Shown here: in pieces, positions 23,979 through 35,611 of the stretch
Layout: the number at the start of each line of letters is the position of its first letter
How positions within the stretch are numbered: position 1 is the first letter of the stretch
Source of the DNA: Rutstroemia sp. NJR-2017a BVV2
Lineage: Eukaryota; Ascomycota; Leotiomycetes; Helotiales; Rutstroemiaceae
Assembly: GCA_002946415.1 (NCBI GenBank)
Contig: NJPS01000044.1
Span: forward strand, 558,001-622,000
Direction: 5' to 3'
DNA: 64,000 nucleotides
Notes under the pieces: model-generated
What the model was told of the DNA's origin: nothing
What the model saw: the letters and a program-made list of their open reading frames with translations, nothing else
Database searches by the model: none
Made by a program: the position numbers and the translations under genes

Positions 23979-26228
23979 TTACTTATTGCCTTCACATCGT
24001 CGCCAAAGCACAATCCATTCACCATTTTTTTCAGGATCGGCCGCTTCCACTTCAACATACGGATCAGCAACCAAGATACAAGCCTTGACGGCCTCGGCGA
24101 GATTGCCCTCCAGTTTGACTGCAGGCTCTTCTAGAAAGATGTTTTCCAACCATGTTCTCAACACCTTCATACACGCAGCTTCGTGTCCGGTTTCTGCCAC
24201 CTTGCGGAACATAAATTCGTACATTGCAGCAGATTGGGGGTAATTGAAACGAAGCGGCATCCTCCATAAATCCCAGAAGGCAACCCAGTGGTCATTGCGG
24301 GCATACATCTCCATCAAGCGCATTCTCGATCTATCGGTAAGGGGAGGTAGCTCAAGGCTGATCATGAGGAGGTGGATTCGGCGCTGAGGGCCGCTCATAG
24401 CTTTTGTGGGCAGGCCGAAATTATCATTAACGGTAGCTATTGGAGCCAAATTGACATGTGTGAGCTCTTTAACGGGCTCAAGGGCCTCTAGTAATGTCAC
24501 AAACATATTTTCTGTGAGGATATTCATGCCTTGTTGGTCCATCACTCGGATCACGTCAAATGCTTGTGCCATTGAGATGGTAGGACGATTTTTTCCATCG
24601 ACCGTTTCCACCAGAACCCCTCCTTGCTGTGGAAGCTGAAGTAAACTGCGAATTATCGATAGGTACGTTTCCTCGGGAAGCACAGTGTCTGCCTTAACAC
24701 ATTCATTGAAGATCTCCATCAATCCGAATGCATTGTAACCGGGGTGATTGAGCTGCCGAGCACGAATGTACAACCAAAAGCGTGTCTTCCAGTCGCGCTT
24801 TTGCTCTTCAGTTGAGAATGTCAAATGTAGTAGCTTTAGGAAAGACGTAGAAGATTCGTCACGATATCCGTTTCCAAGATTCTCGATGACTTCCTCTACA
24901 GGCGCATGTGTGAGATAAGATATGATTTGATTTGTCAAAATACTTCGCCAAAGACTACCCCCATCCATATCTAGCTCGGGATACAGGTCCCTAAGCCTCC
25001 CCACCCTCTCGAAGGCTCCTCGAAAGTCTCCATTGGCGAAGTCATTCCGGATGGACTGTGGGAATTCTGTTAGATGTGTACTATTCATTTGGCGATCTCG
25101 ATCAGAACTGGAGGGAGACCCACTAGGCAAAGGCCGAACGAAGCGCTGCATTTTCGAATTTCTCTGTCTGGAGGTGTGGAAGGCTCGAGTCTGCGGGATC
25201 TGGAAGCCCCTGGCGGGGAAATCTGTTCCAGAGACATGTTTCCCTGCGGATAATTGAGATGCGGAAGTTGAAACATTCGAGGTGGAGACATCAGTCTGCT
25301 CTGTATCTTCAATCTCTCCGTTGTTTGCTCTTCGCAATATTCCGCCCCACAAGTGTTCCAGATCTATTTCTTCCCGCTTCTCTTCCGTAAGCATTTGCAC
25401 GACGATCCTAACACCATCACTTCGACGCCCAAAACCCACGAATCCGTCCCCTTCAGAGATGACGCTCTCTACGTCGGATTTTGCACCTTCAACAGCCCCA
25501 ATATTTACGCAAACCCAACCTGTACGGATACCATCATCACCGTCGTCGTCAGCTCCACTCCCCACGAGTTTAGCTCTTCGCGATTTGCGTCTCAATTTCA
25601 ACTTCAGTTCATTCCTCCCCAGTAATCCATCAGCACTTGGCCTCAACTTGTATGTACTCCTTAGCCAGCGACACAATCGATCCGCAGATACATGTAAGTG
25701 CTTCTCACTTCGAGCGGTACCGATTAACATGATCAGGTTCGCACCCAACGCGGGCGGAGGATCGAGCTTTCGCAAATCCAGGAGGGTGAGATTATCGAGA
25801 CCTAAGTCTACAGATATCTGTTGTAGCATGGGCGCTAGGATTGGGGGTGGGGATTCTGGTAGGTCTGGGATCTTCTGACGTTCGGACAAAGTTTGTGGGA
25901 TCGTTTGAGGGGTCTCAACCTGCAGGTACCACGGCACGGAAGACACTGCACCTTCTTCGCTTTGCTGGTTGGGCTTATTCGCACTCTCCTCCTCTATTCT
26001 AGCATCGTCATTTTCAGCCTCTCGAGTAATGGCGTATTCGTGCTCAGAGATCTCATCTTGGGAGTTCTCCCGCAAACTCGAAGAAAATCGGTTTGGTTTT
26101 CGAGAAACACTTGAAGTCTGAATTGTCCCCGCAATTGGAGACACGCGGTTCGATATCGACGTGCATCTCCACGCCGAGCCTGACCTGCATGTCGCGCATC
26201 CCGTCGCAAAAGCTCTGCGCACTATCAT
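23979..26228 (-). CDS. ATP25: ATPase synthesis protein 25, mitochondrial
   Basis: Intronless, 749 residues, ATG at 26228. In yeast Atp25 is cleaved in mitochondria into an N-terminal RsfS/Iojap-like half that helps ring assembly of Atp9 and a C-terminal half that stabilises its mRNA. Here residues 1-50 are rich in Arg and Ser with no acidic residues, like a mitochondrial presequence. The RsfS-like part (about 140-310) shows the pattern LDLRKLDPPPALGANLIMLIGTARSEKHLHVSA. The C-terminal half is helical and carries the LS-domain style repeats. If OLI1/ATP9 is nuclear in this fungus the mRNA role may differ. Placed head to head with RPO41. Confidence 0.92.
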   Translation of the reverse strand: MIVRRAFATGCATCRSGSAWRCTSISNRVSPIAGTIQTSSVSRKPNRFSSSLRENSQDEISEHEYAITREAENDDARIEEESANKPNQQSEEGAVSSVPWYLQVETPQTIPQTLSERQKIPDLPESPPPILAPMLQQISVDLGLDNLTLLDLRKLDPPPALGANLIMLIGTARSEKHLHVSADRLCRWLRSTYKLRPSADGLLGRNELKLKLRRKSRRAKLVGSGADDDGDDGIRTGWVCVNIGAVEGAKSDVESVISEGDGFVGFGRRSDGVRIVVQMLTEEKREEIDLEHLWGGILRRANNGEIEDTEQTDVSTSNVSTSASQLSAGKHVSGTDFPARGFQIPQTRAFHTSRQRNSKMQRFVRPLPSGSPSSSDRDRQMNSTHLTEFPQSIRNDFANGDFRGAFERVGRLRDLYPELDMDGGSLWRSILTNQIISYLTHAPVEEVIENLGNGYRDESSTSFLKLLHLTFSTEEQKRDWKTRFWLYIRARQLNHPGYNAFGLMEIFNECVKADTVLPEETYLSIIRSLLQLPQQGGVLVETVDGKNRPTISMAQAFDVIRVMDQQGMNILTENMFVTLLEALEPVKELTHVNLAPIATVNDNFGLPTKAMSGPQRRIHLLMISLELPPLTDRSRMRLMEMYARNDHWVAFWDLWRMPLRFNYPQSAAMYEFMFRKVAETGHEAACMKVLRTWLENIFLEEPAVKLEGNLAEAVKACILVADPYVEVEAADPEKNGEWIVLWRRCEGNK

Positions 26229-26886
26229 GTTGTCGTGTGAATATTTTTATTTTTGCCTCCGAATGAAGCTTTTTAGGCTCCCTGTTTTGAGGGAGTTTTT
26301 AGCGAGTAGCGGGATGGACGGCTTCAGGAACGCCGAGAACGTTTCTCCGAAGGACAAATGCCAATACTTGCTGCTTGATTCATATCTCCTTCTACTACAT
26401 ATTTCAAATCTTCGAAACCCATGTGTGAGGTATCAACTTATCCATGATTATCTGCCATATCGGCATTCTAGTTGGCTCAATTGTCGTAGAATATTGAGAC
26501 CGTCAAGTTGTCGACGTCCTATCAGTTATCTTGAACAACCTGTGATGACATAATGCAAGAGGAGCCTTCGATAGCTGATTATTGGCTGGCAGACGTGAAC
26601 CCCATGAAACTAACGCTTAGAATGGCTTAGCCTATTTGTCCCTCTCTCGGCCAAAATAACGAGAAAAATATTTACCCGTGGAAATTTTGCCATCAGTTTT
26701 GAGCATACATACCAAGTCGACTTCTATATACGGCGAGTAGAACTTCCCTTTCTACATTTAGAGCTGCGCCTACTAGTCGAGTTCCCGTTCATTCATTCTT
26801 GTTTTGTTTTCATTTCGTCTTCAGTTGTTACATAGTTTTAATTTGTTCGCAAATACCCAAAACTCCCCGCCGTCCCTCGACATAAA
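26229..26886. promoter_or_regulatory. Divergent region between ATP25 and RPO41
   Basis: About 660 bp separate the starts of two genes for mitochondrial gene expression. It contains no supportable ORF. I infer it holds both promoters; no specific motif is claimed. Confidence 0.45.
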
Positions 26887-29800
26887 ATGCTTGTACGAGC
26901 AGCGGGTCGAAAAGCTCGTCACAATGCAGTTGTCCATACGATCACACGCCAGCAGCCCTATCTGGCCTTCCTATATCCAACGATCATTTCACGCCATACC
27001 GAGCATACTCGCAAGGTTCACAATGATTCACAACCTCTGGGATCTTCTCCGAGGAGAAGGCGAAGCTCCAGAGAAAGTTCTACCAGACCTCCGTCCCGAT
27101 CACTTGCAACTACGGTGCATGGGTCATTCGATGACGTTCCGTTCGAGCGGTTCCGGCAATCCTCTACACCAGAGTCAGCAAATTATAACGACATGATGCC
27201 TTTAACGTATACGCTACCCGAACGCGCACCTCCGATTATCTTTGGGGATGACGGCGCGACCCACCCCCCAAGATATCGTCGAACTCGAGATGGTGTTGGT
27301 GGAACACTTTCCGAGATATTAGCAATTCTGGAAGCCTGTCTGCAAGTTGGGCGAATAGAGCGTGCCACTGTGATATTGAAACGTATAAGCTCATATCCGG
27401 ATCTGGATTCGGAGACATTACTGGATTTGCACAATCGTTACTTACGCGCCGCTGTCGAAAATATCATTGTGAATCCTTCCGAGGAGGCGGCGCAAGCTTT
27501 GCATAGGTGGTTCGAGCTAGAGGTACGAGCCCAAGGTCTGCCACAAGATGCCGTAACTGTTGCCTACATGCTCAAAGCGTCGCTTCAGTCGCCCGACAGT
27601 AGCCGACGTGATCGACTGGTTCGAAGATATATGGATATGGTACAAGGCGAGGCCGGACTCGCAGTGTTGGGAGCGGATATCCTCACTGCTGAGGAATTGA
27701 ACACGATTACACATATCTGCCCAACCTATAATCTAGCTGAAGAACTCGAAGGCGGGCAAGAATACCTCGATGCAGAGACCAACCAGGAAGATTCTCTCGC
27801 CAAAGGACCCGCGACTACAGCTGCCGAAGTTCGTCCCACTGAGCAGAAAGGCCTGGGTCTTAAATCACTGAAACAGTCATTGTCTCTTTTTACAAGTCTC
27901 TCTTCCGATTACGATTTGTCTGTGATGAACGAAGATGAGAAGCGTGCACTTCAGAGGCAGTTGGAGGAAGACGCTGTACAAGCAGCCATAGACCGGTGGA
28001 GAGACGAAAACTCCAATCTCGCAAAACTGGGATTAAACTCGAATTTGCAGACAAAATCGGTTGGAGCTAGGATGTGGCATTGGCAGGAAAGATTAGAGCG
28101 AGCTCTAAAGGAAGAGCTTGTAAAGGTAGAGGAGGCCGAGGAGAAGACAAGTAGGAACCCTACAGAAGCCAAAAGATGCTCATACGGACCGTTCCTACGA
28201 TGCGTTTCTCCAGAGAAGCTCTCTGCTCTAACGATCTTATCCATGATGAACGCCATGAGCGCAATGGGCCTTGATAAAGGAATTCCTCTTGCCAACGCAA
28301 TCATGGCAATCGCTAAAAACATTGAGAGTGAGAGTATTATGGAAAGCCTTTCCAGAGAAGCCAACGTCCGCAAAAACGTCTGGAATGATCCGAAACAATC
28401 CCTGCGCAAAGCTCGGATACTTCAAGGCCTCAAACGAAAGGCCGAAGCTATGGAAGCTTCAAGGTCGGTTGAAAACGAAGAAGCTCTCTTCGGTATGATT
28501 GTTGAAAAGCAATGGCCTACTGCAATCAAAGCCGAAGTGGGTTCTTTTTTGTTGTCGACGATGATCGACGTAGCTCAAGTACCTGTCACCATGAAAGATC
28601 CTGAAACCGGGAAAAATATTACTCAAATGCAAGCTGCATTTTCGCACGGGCAGCAATACAAAATGGGAAAGAAACAGGGTGTGGTTATGGCTCACAAAGA
28701 GCTTGTCGAACAACTAAGACGTGAGCCTGTCCATAGTCTTTTAGCAAAGCATTTACCCATGCTGGTAAAACCCGAGCCATGGACGAGTTTTGCTTCAGGC
28801 GGTTTCTTAAGCCACCCAGGCAAGGTGATACGAGTCAAGAATGGCAGTCGAGATCAGAGGTTTTACGCAAATGCTGCTATAAGTAGGGGGAACATGGGCA
28901 GAGTCTTCCAGGGGCTTAATATTCTTGGTCAACAATCGTGGAGTATCAATGAGCCGGTCTTCAACGTTATGCTAGAAGCCTGGAATTCGGGTGAGGCAGT
29001 TGCAAATCTGGCTCCTGCCAATCCCAATCTCCCGTATCCACCAGAGCCGGCTGCGTCGACCGACCCTCTCGAGCGACGACGTTGGATAACCTCCGTTAAG
29101 AAGATTGAGAATGCTAGATCAGCCTTCCATTCTCAACGTTGCTTCCAGAATTTTCAACTTGAGATTGCGCGAGTCCTACGTAATAGGATCTTTTATTTCC
29201 CACATAATATGGACTTCCGTGGGAGAGCTTATCCGATCCCGCCATATCTCAATCACATGGGAGCGGACCACTGTCGAGGACTTTTGAAATTTGGAACAGG
29301 GAAACCGCTAGGGCACTCGGGTCTAAAATGGCTCAAGGTTCATCTAGCTAATGTTTCTGGCTTCGACAAAGCAAGTCTTAAGGAACGAGAGCAATATTCT
29401 ATGGATCATCTTGAACAGATATATGATTCTGCTTCAAATCCTCTTGGAGGTAAACGGTGGTGGCTGACAGCCGAAGATCCATGGCAGTGTTTAGCGGCGT
29501 GTATTGAGCTCAGGAACGCGCTAGAGTCAGGCGACCCTACGAGTTTTATCTCCCATCTACCAGTGCATCAAGACGGCACTTGCAATGGTCTCCAGCATTA
29601 TGCGGCATTGGGCGGTGATATATGGGGCGCTCAACAAGTCAATCTCGAGCCTGGCGACCGTCCTGCCGATGTCTACACGGCGGTCGCAGACCTTGTTAAG
29701 GAGAGTATTTCTAAGGATATTGAAAACGGCCATAAACTAGCAGGATTTCTTGAGGGGAAAATCACTCGCAAGGTGGTCAAGCAAACGGTCATGACCAATG

Positions 29801-31112
29801 TCTATGGTGTTACTTTCATTGGCGCTAAAGCTCAAGTGCGGAAGCAACTTGTAGCAGCTTACAACGATCTACCGGAAACAGCTGAGGCCAACGCGAACTC
29901 GTTATCGACTTATGTGGCAACAAAAATATTCACGGCTCTCTCAACTATGTTTAAAGGCGCACATGACATTCAATACTGGCTTGGAGACTGTGCTACGCGA
30001 GTGTCGAAGAGTCTTACCCCTGAGCAGATAGACCGCTTAGCTTCTAAATTTCTCGATAAGGAGACTGGACGTCGCCCCAACAACACTGTGATCGATGAGA
30101 TGACTCAATTCAAGACCAGCGTAGTATGGACAACTCCATTGGATATGCCAGTCGTTCAGCCCTATCGAAGCTCAAAGGCTCGCATGGTTAAGACAAACCT
30201 TCAATCAATCAGTCTAACTGACCCACATAGATCGGATCCTGTCAACCCGCGAAAGCAACTTCAGGCTTTTCCACCCAATTTTATCCATTCTCTGGACGCG
30301 ACGCACATGCTTCTCTCTGCAGCGAAATGCCATGATGCCAAGCTTTCTTTTGCTGCTGTACACGACTCATTCTGGACTCATGCATGCGACACAGATACCA
30401 TGAACACGATTTTGAGAGACGCATTCATCGAAATCCACAGTGATGATGTAATTGGACGTTTGGCAGCTGAGTTCAACATTCGCTACAAAGACCATATGCA
30501 ACTAGCGGCTGTCCGACAGTCGTCAGCAGCATTTCAAAAGATCCTTAAATACCGCAAAAGTCTTCCCAAGAACCAACGTGGTAAAGGTGCAGAGTTGCTG
30601 AATGAAGTCGAAAGGCTGCGCTTGCTGAGATCATCCAACCCCGAAGACGTTGAGAAAGGAAAGAAAATGGTCACCGCCGCTAGCATTTATGCGGAAACGG
30701 CTGCGGAAGCAGATCTTGACCTTGACCACGAGCCGGAGCTGGAAAGTCTCGGATTAGGTAGCTTAGCCACTTCCAAGCTGTCGGTTGACGACGACAAAAC
30801 CATGGAGGAAGTCTTAGACGAGAACATGCCATCAGATGCACAAGTCAATGACGCCGAGGCTGGAGTCGCTTCTCCCACGGATGCGGTAGACTCTGAGGAA
30901 CCCACACCTCACTTTGAGGCGGTAGTATCGCCGACCGCGGGCGCGAGAAGGTCGCATGTATTACCCACATGGATATGGATCCCTCTGAAATTCGCTCCGG
31001 TTCCTGAAAAGGTAAGATAATTCTCGTGCCCAAACATGAGCTGAGACTAACTGTACGACAGGGGGCTTTTGACGTTACAAGACTTAGCAAAAGTCAATAC
31101 TTTTTCTCTTGA
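26887..31112 (+). CDS. RPO41: Mitochondrial DNA-directed RNA polymerase
   Basis: Two exons, 26887-31011 and 31062-31112, about 1391 residues. It is the single-subunit phage T7-like polymerase that transcribes mitochondrial DNA. A basic presequence opens the protein, followed by an N-terminal extension with PPR-like helices. Polymerase motifs are complete: MDFRGRAYPIPPYLN, the palm HQDGTCNGLQHYAALGGD with a catalytic Asp, the O-helix KQTVMTNVYGVTFIGAK, PPNFIHSLDATHM, and the second catalytic Asp in AVHDSFWTHA. A Glu/Asp-rich insert of ~120 residues precedes the C-terminus. The tiny last exon restores the conserved ending SQYFFS; without the splice the frame would end after PEKVR. Confidence 0.96.
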
Positions 31113-32011
31113 ACGACTCAAGCTGAAATTTGTAAGATTTTTGTACGAGTATCGTTGGGGTGTTTGGTGGGATTACGGAGTGCAATGAGATCCTGGCGAG
31201 ACCAGTACTCAAAACTTAGGTGTCATGATTAGGAAATTATAGCGAACGGCTTGCATTTAGAGGGCGTCATAGGATCATTGAATGCTAGCTATGTATGATT
31301 GATGTGTAAAGAATGGGACGAGTACTCTTCCTTTTATGTAAGAGAATATTTAAACTAGGTGCAATCATCAGATTTTATGAGCCCTACGAACATGTCATCT
31401 TCACAAGCTTTTTATGCATGACAGAGTGAGCCGCTTCACCTTGGCCATCTTTCGATATTTCTAAACTTTTACTCTCGAACCTTATATTCGATAAAGAAAA
31501 TATAGGTATTCAACATTGAATCCGTACTGGAAGAAGTATAATTTAGGCAAAGCTGCAAGAGTTCATCTTTGGTAGAAGTATTCTAGCGGTCAGGTAGGAT
31601 AGTTGGCAAGTTGGCGCACCCCCTTGTGATCGATGCTGTCCTGCGCTAGCTCTAGAAGTATGCTCCTCGTGTATCGCGAAACGGCACAGTCGAATACGAA
31701 TATCAGCTTATTATCTGGGATGGCACCATGGAATAGCTAGCTCTCCGAGGCATTTTGCTGCCTTGCAGATTTCAGCACAGAATTGGATGTGAAAGGCCTA
31801 CCATGCAGACATGTGCCCTATCGGAGCGGTCAAAATGATGGTGTATTCCTTCCAGCAAGCTCTGATAATTGATTCGCAGAGGAACGAGGACGAAAGCTAT
31901 AAAAGAAGCTGTCTCGCCCTTTCTAGTGAGAGGCACAAGACACTCCGTTGAAGGATATATCATTTCTCACATACTTATTTTCAAGTCGCCAAGCTCTATC
32001 CCGCTTTCACG
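31113..32011. other. Gene-free spacer after RPO41
   Basis: About 900 bp without a supportable gene. It marks the start of the accessory stretch. A TATA-like and pyrimidine-rich area precedes the next gene near 31960-32010. Confidence 0.5.
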
Positions 32012-32800
32012 ATGTATCGCCTCGAGACCTTTGCAGTCTTCCTTCTCTCTGCGCTGTAAGTCGACCCTAATTGCCTCACTTTTCTATTTTGCCTTAGTCT
32101 TTTGCTGAAAGTTATTCCAGCCAGCATGTTAGCGCTCTTCCAGAAGCTCTCCATCAACGATCCTTAAGCACCTGCGCACCGAGCTTGGTAACTACTACTT
32201 ATGTTAGCACTATCACCACGGTGCAATCGGTACCTCATTCATGCTACACACGCACAGTCACCGCTGTGCAAAGCTCCTTCCGTAAGCTCACAGCTGTATT
32301 CTCATATCCGAAATCTAACATTCCCACCAGCATGCTCTGGCACCAAGTCTTTCGACCCCAAAACCTGCGGCCCAGTTCCCCTCTGCCTTATTCTATCCAC
32401 AACCACCGTCTCCGTTCCTCCAAGTGATGCCTGCTGTGGCAAGACGACGCCCACAGTCACTATTCCGGGTGCCTGCGCTAGCTGCCAAACAGGCTGTGCG
32501 ACACAGACGGAAACAGTCACTGTGACCACAACTCCTGGATCCGCCTATACTAAGAGACAAGAAGACGCTGCGGCCACACCTTGTACGACAACCCTCAACC
32601 AGTTCAAGACATTCAATCTAGGACCTACGAAAACGATCTACCCCTACACAGTGACGGTGACGGATAGTGTGGATTGTGCTGGCTGCTCGCTGACGGTGAA
32701 ATATTTGGGTGGCGTCGGCCCAGTTGTCAAATATACGACGACGGTTTATGCACCTGGTCCGACCAGTACTACCGTTTTTGCCTGTTCTACATCAGCATAG
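32012..32800 (+). CDS. Small secreted Cys/Thr-rich protein
   Basis: Three exons: 32012-32055, 32121-32281 and 32331-32800, 224 residues. I do not recognise the family. A signal peptide of 20 residues ends in VSA before LPEAL. The mature part has 14 Cys, an even number suited to disulphides, arranged in groups such as ACC, ACASC and DCAGC, and many Thr/Val repeats like TETVTVTTT and YPYTVTVTDS. A dibasic KR at 143-144 before Gln145 is a likely kexin site that would split the protein in two. No GPI or membrane segment is seen at the end. It could be a wall protein or a secreted effector-like protein. The first intron acceptor has two close AG choices; the first gives the better signal peptide. 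Confidence 0.75.
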
Positions 32801-33836
32801 AAACCGTTAGCGCTGGAGGTCAATCTGATGTGAGATTGTAGGGCTACGAGCAGCCGAGCTGAGGCTCCTCGCATAATGTGTCTTAAGCCCGGCGTTCCTT
32901 CCCAGCTCCCGGGACACTAGTAGCACCGGGCAAGGATAGGATAGCACATGAAATTAGAATTTATGAGCCATGTCCAGTAGAAATTCTTGTTTCTTTACGT
33001 GACCTGTCATTTAAGCATCAGCTAATTGACCTGTGAAAACGTGGTACTTGGCCCTTGCGCATGTGGTTGTGTAATGGCAACATGGGTCAGACTCGACGCC
33101 ATCGGAGAGTCTGTCGGGCTGAAAACCAGCACGGGAACATGCCATGACTGTATCAGGACATCGTATACATCAGTGAGGGATTTTCGAGTAACTTACTCCC
33201 AATGGCAAGATCTTTCGGGTCTGGACAGCTGGAGATGTTTTGTTTGGGAAATATGAAGCGGTTTTTACGTATCAGAAACGGATTTGGTTATCCCCGCAAA
33301 ATCGCTAAAGCACCTCTCTAAAATAAAGTGGGGAGCTCGGATAGCTTCCGAAAGATGCCTATTGTCTTGGCACAGCTACTCACGTGTTAAACAGCTGACT
33401 TCGTGCTTCGGTATTATGCTGCTCTCGGCTGCTAATACATTCTATATCAAGGCAACTCAACTCGATTGTTCTACTTACCCACATATATACACGCTCTTGT
33501 GGTTATTACCTTCTCTAGCTTCTCGAGAGTTTATATCATAAAATGAACTTCGACACTTGGCTTTCTAGATTAAACACCGGCAGGTTATGCAAAACGGAAA
33601 AGGTGGTCTCTTCCATCGCGATGCTCATCATGATATATGGTATCGCGTTTGCAGAGTCTGTTTCTGGTGCCAACTCCGATAGCAACGGTTGGCTTGCCCC
33701 ACAGCTATGTTACCGCATCCGTGCTGTGCCCCTCGACTGCATCATTAGTCAGACGTAAAAGGGCCGCGGACTGACGGTTTGTTCTGCAGCATTGCATTGA
33801 AGAGTTCAGTTCACTTGTTGATCAATATTTATTGCA
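32801..33836. other. Gene-free spacer upstream of alpha/beta hydrolase
   Basis: About 1 kb with only short frames (33026-33256, 33284-33541, 33543-33758) that show no family features, signal peptide with context, or splice partners. Confidence 0.5.
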
Positions 33837-35280
33837 ATGGCTACCACCAAATATTTCCAGATTAAAGAGCACAAAGTGCAGGCCTGCCACATACGTGAAT
33901 ATGCTGGCTCGAGCATCAACCAGAACGACGCGCTACACCTTCACGTGAAACAATACACCCCTCTGCATAACTTAGAGGACGCGTCAATCGCAGAGGATGC
34001 TATCACTCTTATAGGCACACATGGTGTTGGCCTTCCAAAGGTGTGACGCAAAAGATCCGACTATAATTCTAAGCTAACGATGAATCTAGGAGCTCTACGA
34101 ACCCCTGTGGGATGAACTATACGAACAGTCAGAAATCAGCGGCTTCAAGATCCGGGGAATATGGATTGCCGATGCTGCTGGACTAGGAGCTAGTGGCGTC
34201 TTGGATGAAGGGAAGCTAAGCAACGATTGTAAGCCTCAAGGGTCCTACCTGCCATCTCGTGTCAAACTAACTTTATACCTTTGGCAGTCTCTTGGATGGA
34301 CAATGCTCGGGACCTTCTGCTCATGATCAACCAATTTCGTGACGAAATGCCCCGCCCTATAGTAGGCATTGGGCATAGTTTCGGAGGTTGTCAAATGTGC
34401 GCATATCCCTCCAGGTGAAGGTTTCGTTCGTTGACATGGAACTAGTACCAATCTTGCGTACCTCCACCCCCGGCTCTTTACCACTCTCATCTTGCTAGAC
34501 CCAGTAATCCAACTGTCCCCTCCACCAATGGGATTTGGTACCGACCAACCTGGCGGTGTCAACTTCACCACTCACAGGAAAGATATCTGGCCTAACAGAA
34601 AAGCTGCAGCCATTTCACAAGCCAAGGTATCAAAGACCTGGGATCCACGCGTCATAGATTTGATGGTCAAGCATGGATATCGGGACTTGCCTACGGCTCT
34701 CTATCCTACCCTTCCTCCGGATGCAGATCCCAGTGATCCCCCCGTTACACTCACTACAACCCGCCATCAGGATGCTCTTGCTCAACTTCGCCAGAACTTC
34801 TCTGCTCGGCAAGCAGATGGGAGAATCAAAATAGATCGTTCAACACACGCCGACATGGATCCATTGGCTGCCTTTGTACCTCTTTATAGACCAGAGCCTC
34901 GTAGCACATTCTACCGACTACCAAGCCTACGACCTTCGGTGTTGTGGATTGTTGGCGAAAAGACTTATCTGCGACTGGATGAGATGCGAGAAGGAATAAA
35001 AGCCACTGGGACTGGTATTGGGGGCTCTGGCGGCATACCGGAGGGTCGTGTAAAGGAAGTCGTAGTAAAGAACCGTGGACACCTGTTTCCGTTTGAGGAG
35101 GTGGGCCATACGGCTAAGGAGTGCTCTGCTTGGTTAACGCAGGAGATGGAGAAGTTTCGACAGACGGAAAAACTCTGGAATGACCAGAGAGCTAACATGA
35201 GCGTCGAAGATCATATGGTCTTGAGTAAAAAGTGGATGGAAACAGTGAAGCCTTTCAGCGCTTTTAAGAACAAGCTATAG
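33837..35280 (+). CDS. Alpha/beta hydrolase family protein
   Basis: Four exons: 33837-34040, 34090-34228, 34288-34396 and 34446-35280, 428 residues. The nucleophile elbow is GIGHSFGG (Ser nucleophile), preceded by the oxyanion-region THGVGLPK. A late His in NRGHLFPFEE is the likely catalytic base; the acid could be the Asp in LLDPVIQL or one later. Homologues of this type are often annotated as toxin-biosynthesis or peroxisomal hydrolases, which is a database habit and not proof. The C-terminus is NKL, a weak match to the peroxisomal PTS1 tripeptide. Intron 3 uses a poor GTGCGC donor, chosen because it alone keeps the TNLAYLHPRLF frame after the nucleophile elbow. Neighbouring P450 on the other strand, tail to tail. 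Confidence 0.87.
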
Positions 35281-35611
35281 ATATTCCCGCACTGGCAGAA
35301 TGCCAGAAACTCATACATGGTCGTTTTTCCAGATCTCTCAGTTAATACATATTATCTTTGTCATTCTTTTGCTTGTGCAAAAGGTTGCAATTCAGGTGAA
35401 TTGCAGCATGGTCTTCTGGTGCTTTAGTTTGCGAATAATCAGGGAGTGAAAAGTTCAATGTAACTCTGTCACAACAAAGTTGTTGAGGCATATTTGAATA
35501 GATGATTGATTTTGACGTAATTCCGTATCTTTTGCTAAGTTTTTCTTCACAGGCCATCCATTAAAGTTCTCTGCCTGACTAGTGCATGCTTCTTTTGCTT
35601 TTCAATCCTTT
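35281..35611. other. Convergent 3' region hydrolase/P450
   Basis: Short spacer, no gene seen. Confidence 0.5.

Noticed and set aside
25282..25878. 198-residue plus-strand frame opposite ATP25
   Set aside because: Shadow frame, low-complexity Ser/Pro composition.
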